DNA of 64,000 nt from Mansonella perstans (taxonomy: Eukaryota; Nematoda; Chromadorea; Rhabditida; Onchocercidae). Position 1 is the stretch's first letter. Every line of letters begins with the position of its first letter. The notes beneath the pieces are model-generated. The model was not told the DNA's origin and made no database searches. It was given only the letters and a program-made list of their open reading frames with translations. Position numbers and translations under genes: made by a program. Of the stretch, positions 1 to 12,241 are shown piece by piece. Location: the NCBI GenBank assembly GCA_037074765.1, contig JBAMDO010000019.1, positions 1-64,000 on the forward strand. Reading direction: 5' to 3'.

Positions 1-1385
1 TCGCATCTGCACGTAAATGTGTTTCTTCGCATCCGCACGTAATCGTTTGTTTCTTCGCATTCGCATCTGCACGTAAATCGTCCTTTCGCATCTGCACGTA
101 AATCGTGTTTCTTCGCATCGCACGTAAATCGTTTTCTTCACATCTGCACATTAGTTGTTTTTTCGCATCTGCACGTAAATTACGATATTTTCTTCACATC
201 TGCACATAAGTTGTGTTTTTTCGCATCTGCACGTAAATTGTTTTTTCGCATCCGCATAAATTGTGTTTTTTTCGCATCCGCACGTAATCGTTTTCTTCCA
301 TCTGCACATAAATCGTGTTTTTTCGCATCTGCACGTAAATTGTGTTTCTTCGCATCCGCACGTAAATCGTTTCTTCGCATCTGCACTAATGTTTTTCGCA
401 TCGCTAAATTGTTTTTTTTTTTTTCGCATCTGCACGTAAATGTCTTCGCATCTGCACGTAATCGTTTCTTCCATCTGCACATAAATCGTGTTTTTTCGCA
501 TCTGCACGTAAATCCTGTTTCTTCGCATCTGCACGTAAATTGTCTTCGCATCTGCACGTAAATCGTATTTCTTCACATCTGCACATTAGTTGTGTTTTTT
601 CGCATCTGCACGTAAATTGTGTATTTTCGCATCTGCACGTAAATCGTGTTTCTTCGCATCTGCACGTAAATTGTCTTCGCATCTGCACGTAAATTGTCTT
701 CGCATCTGCACATAAATCGTGTTTTTTCGCATCTGCACGTAAATCGTGTTTCTTCACATCTGCACATAAATCGTGTTTTTTCGCATCTGCACGTAAACTG
801 TTTTTCGCATCTGCACGTAAATCGTATTTCTTCACATCTGCACATATGTGTTTTTCGCATCTGCACGTAAATCGTGTTTCTTCGCATCTGCACGTAAATT
901 GTCTTCGCATCTGCACGTAAATCGTGTTTCTTCACATCTGCACATAAATCGTGTTTTTTCGCATCTGCACGTAAATCGTGTTTCTTCGCATCTGCACGTA
1001 AATTGTCTTCGCATCTGCACGTAAATTGTCTTCGCATCTGCACGTAAATCGTGTTTCTTCACATCTGCACATAAATCGTGTTTTTTCGCATCTGCACGTA
1101 AATCGTGTTTTTTCGCATCTGCACGTAAATCGTGTTTCTTCGCATCTGCACGTAAATCGTATTTCTTCACATCTGCACATTAGTTGTGTTTTTTTGCATC
1201 CGCACGTAAATCGTCTTCGCATCTGCACGTAAATCATGTTTCTTCGCATCTGCACGTAAATCGTATTTCTTCACATCTGCACATTAGTTGTGTTTTTTCG
1301 CATCTGCACGTAAATTGTGTATTTTCGCATCTGCACGTAAATTGTGTTCGCATCCGCACGTAGATTGTGTTTTTTCGCATGTGCA
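1..1385. repeat. Degenerate tandem (minisatellite/satellite) array
   Basis: Dozens of head-to-tail copies of a unit built on TCGCATCTGCACGTAAATCG followed by a T-rich spacer. Most units are 27 bp and shorter ones are about 23 bp (spacer reduced to TTGTCT). A recurrent variant has CACATCTGCACATAAAT or CACATCTGCACATTAGT in place of the CGCATCTGCACGTAAAT core. The array begins before base 1, so its true length is unknown, and it stops abruptly near 1385. Long open frames cross it on both strands only because the unit lacks stops. They encode repetitive Cys/Arg/Asp-rich strings and are not credible genes. Confidence 0.95.
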
Positions 1386-1545
1386 TCCAGAATATTAGAT
1401 ATTGGTACGTCAACGACTTCTGACTAGTATTAAAAATCAAAATTAATAAAATTATAGTTCAAGCATAATGAGTATTTTAGAAAGGGGACCTAAACAATGG
1501 AACAAAGCATCCGAACGATCAAATTCCATTTTTCATGTTTCCAAA

Positions 1546-1831
1546 TTACTTCGGGCACGCTCTTATGTAAATTTTTATTGGATTGAAAAAAGATGAAAGA
1601 CATCGGATTGACTTCAAAGAATAAGGGATGCAAAGATCGGAAAAGAACACATCATACTCGTTCTGAGGTGCAAGCATAAAAGCATGTTTTTGAAAATCAA
1701 AACTTCTGTTTCAGAAAAAATCCTATTGAAATCTAATAAAGGCAAACAAATGACCTCTCTTTGCATGACGCTAATCTCGTCCTGATACTCATCACCTTCG
1801 CTCACTTCTGTCTCGTCCATTTGTTAGGCAT
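1546..1831 (-). CDS. Possible small two-exon ORF, unrecognised
   Basis: A weak model, not recognised as any family. Exon 1831-1806 begins MPNKWTRQ and ends in phase 2 at a good donor (AA|gtgagc). Exon 1705-1546 follows an acceptor (gaaacag) and stays open to TAA, giving 61 residues including the stretch FDFQKHAFMLAPQNEYDVFF. A good acceptor (ttttgcag) lies 11 bp upstream of the ATG, so 1831 could be an SL trans-spliced start or part of an internal exon. An alternative donor inside the last exon (TTTGAA|gtcaat) is possible. It could equally be a chance open frame beside the satellite array. Confidence 0.25.
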
Positions 1832-2825
1832 TTTCGTGAGATCTGCAAAAGATTTCAAACAATATTTATCATGGTATTATTAAATTGAACGTTTTCTTTC
1901 AATCCACTTCTGCGTACTCCATTTAATGATGACGGTTGGACCTCTTTCGTTTATTTTTCTCTATAATATTGAACTCTTTTAGGATTTGAGTTTTCTGTAT
2001 GGTGTAGGTAGTAGGCTGGATCAATTCAGGCCTATCGATTTGTTTATCTCAACTCAGTTTCACCGTTACAGTCTGGAAGAGTTTTTTCGAGACATGAAAA
2101 TTTTTCGCAAGATTTGATAGACTGGTTCTTTTACTGATACATTTTTTGTCTTTCGCTGCGAACTAGTTCTTTCACTTATGGTTAAGTCTTATGGGTCAGA
2201 CTAATTGGAATCTTTTTAATTATTACCAAATAACTGAACACGGCGGATATATGGAAGAAAGAAAGGCACTTTTACAGCACTTTTTTGTGAAAGTAAAAAA
2301 AGTTACGATTGAATGAGCTGTGATTTCATTGGTTCATGTTGTTTAGCTAATTTGTCATTTCAAATTGCATAAATTCATTATTTTAGCTCGGGATTGTTTG
2401 TTTTAAAACTTTAAAGTAAAATTCTCTGGTCTAGAGTCTTATTTGTAGTGAGGCCTAGAGAGAGAATATTAAAAGATGTGGTAGTCGATGTGATAAACAG
2501 CATAATGATGATTATCAAGGCTGGCCAATATAAATTTTGGCAGTGGTTAGTAATAGATACTAATGCATTGTAACCAAAGACTCCTTTACATTGCTGACGA
2601 TATCAATAAATATTATTATCAACAAATAATATGAAACATTTCTGTGACATAATCGCGTTTAATTGATATTATTATGTACATTATTTGGTAAATTTAATGC
2701 GTTCAACTCGAAATGTATTTCAATCTTTATTACAAAAGCTTCCAACTGACAGAGAAAATCATGTTTGATGTTAAGATTGCAGCACTGGTATAGTCGTTGT
2801 CGATAGAATTATCCCTTATAGGTGC
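1832..2825. other. Intergenic, no gene seen
   Basis: About 1 kb of AT-rich sequence between the weak small ORF and the 3' end of the collagen gene. No frame with splice-consistent coding character, repeat or RNA gene was recognised. Confidence 0.5.
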
Positions 2826-4142
2826 TTAAAATTTGGTTTTGGCTGCTTTAATCAGCACAGACATTGCTCTTTTCGGACAGGGACAGTACGCTCCGTCTTT
2901 TCCCGGAATTCCCGGTGGTCCTGGAGTTCCCGGGGCTCCACGCGGACCTGGTGCACCGTTACTTCCAGGCTGCAGTTTTTAGAATATTAAAAATCAAAAA
3001 ATTAGAGTTCAGCAAATGAAAGAAGCAGTGGATGGGAATTAAATGTTTCAAATTAGCTTACTTCTCCATGATGTCCTTGATAACCAGGTTGTCCTGGCTG
3101 TCCTGGATTACCGGGAGGTCCGGGTTGTCCTTTCGGTCCGACTTGTCCGGCCGGACCTGGTGGACCAGGAGGTCCCTTGCGTCCAACAAGTCCTTCTCTT
3201 CCTGGTGGACCTGGCTCACCTGGCTTACCATCCTGTCCTGGTTGACCTGAAATACTAGTAATGAAAACATTTACGTTATTAACAGCAAGTTTTAAAGATT
3301 TTTTAATTCCAAATACCTGCAGGTCCGGGAGGTCCTGGTAGTCCGCTGTTGCCTGGACGAGCATCCTGTCCTGGATTGCCCATTGGCCCTTTTTCACCAG
3401 GTAGTCCCATTGATCCTCGTGGACCTGGGTGCCCAACTGGTCCTGGGGGACATTGTTTGCAACCGACCGCAGGCTGAAAACTCATTGGTGGTACAATTCC
3501 AGGCAAACCTGGTTCTCCTGAAACAAGAGCGACATAGCATCGCTAATGTCTTCTGATGACAGAAATAAACTAATTGCTATATTCTAATGCAATCCGATAT
3601 CTAGGCAAGATTCGGCTGCAAAAAGCTGCTGATAGGAGCCTGTTAAATGGTTTATAAATCATACCTCGTTGACCAGGAAGTCCTGGAGGACCGGGTAATC
3701 CCGGGGATCCGGGCTTCCCGGGAGGTCCTGGTGGACATCGATCGACAGTGTCACAGTTACAGATTGGCTGCACTTGACGTTCTTTACGACTATGCGACGC
3801 GCTACCACGAATAATCATCATTTCATCCCATATTTCCTGCTCCAATACCTACAATTAATCGTATGCGAGTGTCAGTAAATGATAATAGAAAACTAAATTT
3901 CTTGCGATCTCAAAACTTGACTTTTGTGAATCGTAAATTTGTTTCGAATTTAAAGCAGCAGTTCTCATTTGAATTTTTTAAACTAATTCTCAATGATAAC
4001 ATACGCGGAAAAGATCCATTTTAATAGCCAAAGCACCACGGACGTCTTCCATACGTCCCGTTAGAAACGGAACATAAAAAAAACATATCGCGATTCCGAC
4101 CACCGATACACAGCTCGACAAATGCCCTGCTAATTTCGACAT
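2826..4142 (-). CDS. Nematode cuticle collagen
   Basis: Structural protein of the cuticle, secreted and cross-linked outside the hypodermis. Exons 4142-4005, 3848-3665, 3517-3317, 3246-3062 and 2969-2826 join in frame (283 aa) with GT-AG signals throughout. The N-terminus ([18 protein letters not shown]...) carries one hydrophobic membrane-anchor segment, as in the Col_cuticle_N family. It is followed by a furin-like RKER site near residue 68, then a Cys-containing linker (CNCDTVDRC). Gly-X-Y blocks make up most of the remainder, interrupted by a second Cys pair (CKQC). A final CPCP motif precedes a short basic tail ending KTKF. Four of the five exons encode mainly Gly-X-Y. An in-frame ATG at 4199 would add 19 residues; the Met at 4142 fits better with a membrane segment close to the N-terminus. 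Family assignment is firm, but the orthologue within the large collagen family cannot be named from sequence reading alone. Confidence 0.93.
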
Positions 4143-5867
4143 ATTATAAGAACTGTAACTTTTTGATATCGAATGGGACTCTATTAAATACGAGAGCAAT
4201 GCCCAGGTGTAATGATAACCAAAGTGAAATGATTTTTTTTAAACATGTTTAAGCAATATTTGTCCTTTCTATAAACCGGTCGATCATAGAAGCGGAACGT
4301 ATGTATCGCGCTATCCTGTACAAAATACAAGTCAACTAGGAAAACGTAGCAAAGCATCACTTTTCATTTCCTTTTCTGATTTACATTTTCTAATGATTAG
4401 TAAGGCCGATCAATTTTTTATTATGAATGTCTTTGTACAGGAATTTCACAACATGAATTATTGGCTAACACACATTATATACAGTGTAGAATTTTGTTTT
4501 ACAGTATTATCAGCTACACCAGACTTAAGCCTTTTCTCTTATTTGCTTAATACATCCCTTGATCATTTTGCCTTATTTTTCTTAGGATCTGGTTCATTTG
4601 TTGAGACTTTATTTTTGAATGTATAAAGCTTAAATGTTTTAAAACAAAAAACTCACTTAGATTAACCGTCAACCGTATTAAAGTTAATCGTTTGTCGGCT
4701 AATAGGTTAAATAATATCAGCAGATAACATTCCAGATTTTCGGAAAACAAAGTTCTCTGTAATCAGCCAAACAACCGATATTACCAATAAAAAAAAGAAA
4801 CGCTGGAACAGTACAGTTGTTTTAAACTGTTTTAAATTGAGTTTTAAATACAAGTATTTTCAAAATAGCCATGAAATCCAACAGCAATGAGAAACTTTTT
4901 ACTTTGAAAGCTCTCTAAATTGGCATACCAAATTATGAAAAGGGATTTTTTCCCAATCCCACACCACTCCTTCCTCTATCCTCAATGCCAACTTTTCACT
5001 GCACAAAAAAAGTAAATAGAATCCATTTGAAAAATGGAGCATCTCCAAAAAACATCTTTATTATGATTCACATTCACAGAATGAAATGAGTCTTCAAAGC
5101 TTTAACTCAATAAATTATAACAAACGATGATGACTAAAATGAAAAAATGCCCTGTTAATAAAATCCATTTATAAAAAAATTTCTCTAGGTATTTCATGAC
5201 CTACAAATTATTTAACTCTAATCTAGTAGAAAAGAATAACAATGTTAGTTATTTGGACATGAAATATCTAGAATTGCTGAAAATTCCTAATTACCAATTG
5301 CCTTCTGGCATCTTATCCGCTACGAGCAATTAGTAATATATAGTCACTATTTCAAGATGAGATTAATGATTTTATAGTACAGGATGTGATATATTTATAT
5401 TTTACATATTTTTTACACAGCTTATGATTAAGCATTTCATGAACTCATTTGAGTTTAAAAACAAAAAATCGCCATCATTCTTCCTGAAGTACGAAACGAA
5501 TGAATGCATAACAATGATGAGCTCCCATGAAAAAAAGAACAGATGGAGACCATCAAAATCAAACTGGAAAGCGATTACGCCGTATTTCGTTTTGTCGTAC
5601 ATTGGCTTTTAAAACTGCCTAAAATTTAAAGCAGTTTTTCCTTTCGCACCATACTTTTATTACTATGATAAGCTATTAATAGCGCGCTTTATCACTAAAT
5701 GATCGGTTTAACTTAAAGTATATCGATTATTCGCATTTCAACATAATCCAATGCACTCAGTAGAAGGAAAACTATACGGAGCTAAACCTATACGACATTA
5801 AGTAAGCAGCTAGAAAATATAAAGATTTGCGCATTTAGATGTAGAAAGCTTCTCTAGCTAAATTCTT
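4143..5867. other. Intergenic, no gene seen
   Basis: The 5' flank of the collagen gene and 3' flank of the adaptor gene, about 1.7 kb. Short open frames at 4393-4626, 4547-4750 and 5402-5612 have no recognisable domain, no supporting exons and overlap each other on opposite strands. No repeat or RNA gene was seen. Confidence 0.5.
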
Positions 5868-6075
5868 TCAAAAAAAAAAAAAAAAAGAAGCTGGAACCTT
5901 CGTGCTTTCTTCATCAATCTGTGTATACTCTGTAGCACAAGAAATTTTTAGTCGCTGCAAAGATTTAACAAATGGATGTGGTTGTGCTAATGGTTCTCTC
6001 GCAGGATCAAGATAATCCAGCGTGCCATTCTTCGTTCTCATTGATTCGTTATCATACAAAGTGCCCTGATTAAGT

Positions 6076-6116
<41 letters not shown>

Positions 6117-9100
6117 ATTTATCTATTCCTTTTTCAGAAATTTTTCATCAGCCAAAAACACGTGTATATTTGACTTTTGCTCAGCATGATCTTAAAAAAA
6201 TGCGAGGATAAAAAAATTGTCAGAAAAGATTTCCACATCTTACTTGTTTATTTCGGAGTACTACAGGATGTAAAAGCTGTTGATGTGAAGCATTAGTCGG
6301 TAAAAATCGTGGTGACGCTGCAAGTGCCTTGCTTTTCCTAAACCAACAAATAAATTTTCTATCATTAAAGCTATGTTTGCATGAAAATTCTTGTAAAAAA
6401 ACCTCAATTTTCTATTCCTCGATTCACCGTTTAATTTAAGATTATTTTGAGACACTGCTCGAGCATAAAATCGTACTTTTGTCAATCATTATCTTGATGT
6501 ATCAAATTGACAAATAAGATCATCTAAAATACTTATGATTGAAACAACTTTATGATGCTAATTTTTGTTAATATAACAACAGAAATTAAAGACTTATTTT
6601 ACCAATCATCAGTACTCGATTTTTTCTGATCAATATTTACAACGATATACTTGACTCCAGTCGGCTTACAAGAACGGTCTATCTGGAATTATTCAGAGTC
6701 TTATGAAATGTAAATTGAGCGTAAAGTTATGATTTGTAAATTCTCTAAATAGGAGATGAGCTATTTTACCTCAGGAGGAATGATACGAAAGTTGTGACGA
6801 CGCGGAAGTGGCTTAGGAGCGCTCGAGTCAGAAGCAGTAGGTGTTAATGAAGAATTGAATGACAAAAAAGTCTTGTCTGTACTGACTGAACTAACTGCAT
6901 CTCTAAAAATGAGTAAAAAATTGAGTTTCGATACACGAAATAAAGTTTCGAAGTAACTAAGAAATTTTGAATCTAATAGAAAAATGACATACGGCTGAAA
7001 AGTTTCGTGGTTGTTCCATTCTTCCCGTTTTACACTGGGGGATGAACTTTTCTGACGAACATCTGCAAGACTGAGTTATTGTTCCAAAATGTATCTGTTT
7101 AGAAATATAATCAAGAAACCATAACTCATTAAAAAGCTCGCAGTCTCATGCCAAAAAGCATTTTAGTTTGAGCTCTCCAATTCTCAAATTTGTAATGTTT
7201 TTAAAGTCACCATGCTCTAACCTTTGTCTAGACAGAATAAATATGTATTTTCTGAACATCCTGACACTCCAATTCTTAAAAAAAGGACAAGAGATATAGT
7301 TAAAGGATGAAAAAGCACATTTAAATAATACCTGATTCGAAAACGCGTTTTCCGCTTTCCTGTATGCGTGAGCCATGGCTTGGTCTGGGTGGTCTGAAGT
7401 TATGACTTTAACCATAACTGTGTCTTTCTTAACATTTTTGAGAAATATACGATAAAAGTTAATTTTCCTTAGCTAAAAAATTCAACTCACATGGGAGGAG
7501 GAATCAGAATTGAATTCTTGGATGCAAGGTTTTCAGATAAAGCGGATGAACTTGCGATACTTGAGCTTAAAGATGCTGAGCTGCTTCCTGTAAATAAATC
7601 ATTGCAATCCGAGGACAAAACTATTCTCTGGAGCAGTCAAGGATGATTCCTAATATCTCGTAGCAGCAAGCAGAATAAAAAAGTCGCGAAATATTTACCT
7701 AATGAATGCGTTGAGGAGCAATCTTTTAAACGTATATAAGCATGAGCGGTCATGACATCTACACAACTGCCATTATTAGCAATAATATTTGACAAAATCG
7801 GCGATTCTACCTGGCAAATCTGGTATGAAAATCTTTAAATTCGAAAAACTGAAAAATGAAAGGCAAAATAAAATATAAAGTGGGTATAAAAAACGAAATA
7901 AAATATAAAGTGGTTATAAAAAGCGAAATAAAATATAAAGTGGGTATAAAAAGCGAAATAAAATATAAAATGGATAATATTTTCCCATTTGTTTATTCTT
8001 TTTTTTATTTTTTCCGTTGTGGAGCATAACTTTGACGATCGTAATCCTATTTGAACAGATTTGTCAGCGGCCAATTTATTTTGTATTCATTTTATAATTG
8101 TTCAGTTCAAATTAGCTAGCTCCATTCCAAATAAAAATGACTGGATAACTTCATCAAACATGAAAAACATACCATAGAACTATCAGTGAAGTTATGGTTA
8201 TTCATACAAACTGCGATTGTAAGTTTATTTCCACTTTCTTCAACATTGTTTTGCGTAGTCACTAAAAATTATACATATATCAAATGATAATTTTAATTCT
8301 GATATCCAGGTTACATCTGAATCCAACTGCAATTTTTTTAACATAATTCACGTACTTGCAAAAAGTCGTATTCAATGGTTTGTAATTTCCCGAAAAGTAC
8401 AATCTTGTTAAAAATAAAATGAAGACCTCACTTGATAAACCTTTCATTGCAAGAGAAATCTGAATGAAACTGAATGAAACATGTCAAACTAATAAAACAA
8501 AAGTCAAAGGACAGCCTCGCTGTAAAAACAAAAGAAACCATCAATACCTGGGAATAACTGACGATTCTTATCAATACCTGGGAATAACTGACGATTCTTA
8601 TTATCTTGTTTTTGGAGTTTACGAGCATAGCTTAATTTCATGTTCCATATATTCATCTCCTGAACTAAGCTGAAGCTAAATATCAAAAGCAAGAGATACA
8701 CTTTTTTTAAGGAATATGGCCTTGAAACAAAATGAAATATGACATTCTTTTAACAAGTAAATAAGGAATACCAACTCACTGCTTCGCTGTGAGCAGCCAA
8801 GTAAAGAACCTTCAATTTTTCACCACGCTTTGTTTTGTAATGAACTGCAAGAATCCAATTCTGGTTGCCAATTTTTAAAGAAATATTAGAGTCAACCTGG
8901 AAACAATTTATGAATAGCGTAAATACCATTAAACAAATTTAATGCACTGACCTTCAAATCTGTTAGCCGATCAAGTTTTTGTTTTTCAAAGCAGACACAA
9001 GAAAAAAGTTACCATCAAACTTTTCTATTTAACATAATCGCAATATAAAAGTGACTATTTAATAAATGTCTTCGATTTTATACAGCTTAAAAGATTGTTT

Positions 9101-9856
9101 TAATGACTAGTTAAGTCAAATGTTATCCTTGTAGGGAAGATTAGAGTTTCCAGATAAATGGTAAGATGGAAATGGATCATAAAACATTCACGTAGTACAG
9201 TTTCTTCTGCAATTAAATCTATTATACAAGGACCTTGCAATTTTTTATTTGGAGAATAATACTACAATAAATGTAAAAGTAATTTTCTTCAATTGAAAAA
9301 ATTAGGAAAAAAAAAAACCTGCAAGACACGTCGTAAATCCAAAGTTTTTTGAACTTTTGAAAAAGGCATACAGTCTTCGTGTTGTTCTAGCAGAAATGAT
9401 TCTTCACTAGAAATATTCGCATATCGGAGCACATAATAGCGAACTACCCATACTGTCTAGACAGAAAAAAAATTTGATATCAAATGAAAAGACACAATTC
9501 AAATGTTAGCATAACATTTGAAATATTTCTATGCAAGAGACCATAGAATAATTGTAGAATTTTGATTAAAATCAACTTTTGAAGTATACTAAATAAAATT
9601 ATAGAAATGCTCTAAAACATTAATAAATAAATCGTTGAAAAGTAACAAAAATGATTCTAAATATGATTCCTATAGAATAAATAAATACTTTGCACTGATA
9701 GAACTCGTAGCATATCAATGCACTTAAAATATGTTAACTTACGGAAAATTTTCGGCCCGAAAAAATCCACGGAAATTCACGTTCTTTTAATTTTTCAAGT
9801 ATTCCTTCCATAAGAATGAATGGCGATGAATTTGTTCCCATTTCTAACTCATCCAT
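5868..9856 (-). CDS. soc-1: PH-domain multisubstrate adaptor, GAB/DOS/SOC-1-like
   Basis: Likely a docking adaptor that, in this family, links receptor tyrosine kinases to SH2 proteins (GRB2/SEM-5, SHP2/PTP-2) at the plasma membrane. Exons 9856-9743, 9456-9319, 8896-8780, 8659-8578, 7806-7699, 7587-7491, 7393-7332, 7062-6993, 6902-6770, 6327-6244 and 6065-5868 join in phase (400 aa). Residues 1-150 form a PH domain (ILEKLKEREFPWIF, VWVVRYYVLR, LKVLYLAAHSEA, then the closing helix EMNIWNMKLSYARKLQ). The rest is Ser/Pro-rich, with an SH3-ligand-like PPPIPPRPSHGSR at about 216-228 and APKPLPRRHNFR near 315. Near the C-terminus are LYDNES (Tyr339, a GRB2-type YxN site), LDYLDP (Tyr353) and TEYTQIDEES (Tyr382, like the SHP2-binding site of GAB proteins). 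The stop lies just after a 17-T run, so a one-base length error would change only the last few residues. The acceptors of exons 5, 7 and 10 were chosen because only they keep phase. The PH domain is firm; the SOC-1 name rests on architecture. Confidence 0.75.
6084..6114. repeat. Poly(A) tract, 31 bp
   Basis: Uninterrupted run of A inside the last intron of the adaptor gene, about 20 bp upstream (on the minus strand) of the final exon's acceptor. Read on the coding strand it is a long T run. Likely length-polymorphic. Confidence 0.95.
7860..7975. repeat. 30-bp tandem repeat, about 4 copies
   Basis: Four near-identical copies of a 30-bp unit containing AAATAAAATATAAAGTGGGT, in the intron of the adaptor gene just upstream of the exon at 7806. 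Differences between copies are one or two bases. Confidence 0.9.
8541..8600. repeat. Perfect 30-bp direct duplication across an exon/intron junction
   Basis: Two adjacent identical 30-bp copies (containing TCAATACCTGGGAATAACTG). Each copy holds, on the minus strand, the last coding bases (encoding KNRQLFP) and the donor CCCAG|gtattg of exon 4 of the adaptor gene. The donors therefore sit at 8577/8578 and 8547/8548, exactly 30 bp apart and in the same phase. Confidence 0.95.
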
Positions 9857-10678
9857 ACTGTATTCTTCTTTCTTGTCCAATCATCCTTTCATCCATAATC
9901 ATTCACATTAAATTTTTGCTTCACTGAAAAGAACATCAAAAATTTTTGAAAATTTTCATTAATTTTCAATAAAATAATGAGATAAAACTGAAGAAAATTT
10001 TTGAAATTTTTCGTTCATTTATTTTTAAAAAAAAAAAAAAAACATCTCTATCTATCTCTAAATATAATAAATAATGGGGAGATGAACAAATTACTTAAAC
10101 AATAGCATTGATATTGGATTTAATTAGTGAAAAAATTAGCTCAGTGAGTAGCTAATTTATATATAAAAGGTCAAACAATAAGCCCTCATTTCCTCTCTCT
10201 GCCCTCCAGAAATACTTGACGCTTGACCTTTCTCGCACTCCTTATAATTTCTTCCAATTTTCTGGATATAGTGCTGCACTTTTATAACTATAACATATTT
10301 AAAATGCGTGCAAGTAAGATGGCGCGTGGACTCAATTTCAAGTAACGTAACTGATGAACACGTAGCAATCAACATCATCCATTTTGTTTACACGTGAGCT
10401 GATCTTGCACGTAGGACATAGGCTGCCATTTTGTGAAATTGTTAATCCAATGTACAAATTCGTCTAGCTTGATCCTGCTTTTTTCTACAAATCAGTATAT
10501 AGTTGAGTGATGATTTGATCATCCCTATGGATATATAATATTACTCATTTCAGTATAGTCATTTTTTTAGTCATTTTTCAGTCATTTTTTTTTTTTTTTA
10601 TTTCCAAGTATTTTAGTCATTTTTCAAACACGTTATGGCATGAGATTCTCCTATACAAATGTCTGTGCACATGCGCAT

Positions 10679-10876
10679 AGCCTTCAAATTTAACGCGTAG
10701 CCTTCAGATTTAAACGCATAGCCTTAAGATTTAACGCGTAGCTTTCAGATTTAAACGCATAGCCTTCAGATTTAACGTGTAGCTTTCAGATTTAAACGCA
10801 TAGCCTTCAGATTTAACGTGTAGCTTTCAGATTTAAACGCATAGCCTCCAGATTTAACGCGTAGCTTTCAGATTAG
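10679..10876. repeat. Tandem repeat with ~41-bp dimeric unit
   Basis: Alternating half-units TAGCTTTCAGATTTAAACGC(A) and TAGCCTTCAGATTTAACGCG form an approximately 41-bp dimer, repeated about five times. Some half-units have GTG in place of GCG. The array ends with truncated copies near 10876. Confidence 0.9.
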
Positions 10877-12241
10877 TCTTCAGATAGACTTTAAATTTAA
10901 GAGGTGAAAGTGAAAATGTTATAGTAATGGGAAATGACTGTGATGTAATTTTAGTTTGTAGATTTCCTTAGGTAACTATATATGTTCATTTACAAGTTGT
11001 CGTTACTATAATGTTGTTGAAAATTGTGGGAGAATATTTGTAACGATATAAGTTAACAGTGAAAAATTAGTAATTTTTTGAACAATAATTAAATTTTAAG
11101 CATTTTGGATTAATATTAAGCAATTTCAAATTAATTTTTATTTATATCGAATGAGTACATAATGTAGAAGAGTGTTTGCAACAGAGTTAGTCTTTATAGT
11201 ATATTATTGAAAGTTAACGTTGTATAAAAAATGAAATATTATAAAGTAAAAATTAGATTAAATTGTTGTGTACGTTCTATGAAGAACAAGCACATTCCAT
11301 TAACAACTTTATTAAATTATAAAATTAAAAGAAATGTGAAAAAGAATCGATAATACTCGATTAGTCTTTCAAGAAACATTTGTTGCAAGCAAAAGAATGA
11401 ATTATAATGGAAATTTTTGAGGCTTTCACATGTTTTGTTTCAGTGAATCTGTCAATGCCTATCGAGCAAAATGCTTTTAAGCAAAGCAAATTTCTTTCGT
11501 GCACAACAAATGTATTCTTTCATATCATTAATTGGTTCATAATAAGATGAATAAATTTTGATTTTAAATATGTACAATTTAAAATTTAGATAAAATTTGT
11601 ATAAGCGTGCTTGATTTAATACTTTTATTGTGCCATCTTCTTCTTTTGATTCATTTTACTAAAATTCCAATGAAAAATGTTTAAAATTTTAATACTGTTG
11701 TCTTCAGAGAGAATATACCTTCGATAAAAATCTTTGTGAAAGTTGAAAAATGAGAAGTTGAAATTTGATTTATGCATGTATGACACTTTTGTTAAAATGA
11801 GAAACTTGATGTTTCACGAAAAGATAACAACAATTCCATTTGAATTATCTTTTTTGATTAATTGATAAATCTAATTTAATCATTTGATATCCTTTCATGC
11901 ACTTGTTTTTTTTTTTTTTTATACTCGTGCATTAGCTATAGCCTATTTGAATGATTCATTCAGTTGTTAGCTGAAGTGAGTTTTTGAATTTAAATTACTT
12001 TGCCCTTATCAATGGAATTTCCCTATGAGCAGCAAAACAAGCACTTGATATCATCTTTCATGCTTGAATTTTACTTTGCCTTTTTGCAGTTTTGCAAAAT
12101 AAATGATCTTATCAACGAATATTTTATTTCTCATCAAAAGCTCATTATGAATAAACTAAATGTTGATCTTCTGAAAAAAACATGTAATGCTATCAGGTAA
12201 TATGTCTTCTTTATTCAATTATCACATAGTTTTAAAATATC

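Noticed and set aside
151..1255. Overlapping long Cys/Arg/Asp-rich open frames on both strands
   Set aside because: They are translations of the tandem repeat unit in several frames and show no independent coding signal.
3032..3270. Leu/Ser/Trp- and Val/Asp-rich frames within the collagen exons
   Set aside because: Out-of-frame shadows of Gly-X-Y codons; the collagen frame has consistent phases over five exons.
6084..6114. Poly(A)/(T) tracts considered as retroposon tails (also 30853-30877, 45007-45029, 56912-56934)
   Set aside because: No adjacent reverse transcriptase, target-site duplication or processed gene copy is visible; simple homopolymers fit better.
7146..7415. 89-residue minus-strand frame (MVKVITSDHP...)
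   Set aside because: Its frame cannot join the neighbouring adaptor exons; the overlapping frame from acceptor 7393 gives PPRPSHGSR and correct phases.
8464..8673. Plus-strand frame across the 30-bp duplication
   Set aside because: Antisense shadow of exon 4 of the adaptor, kept open by the duplication.
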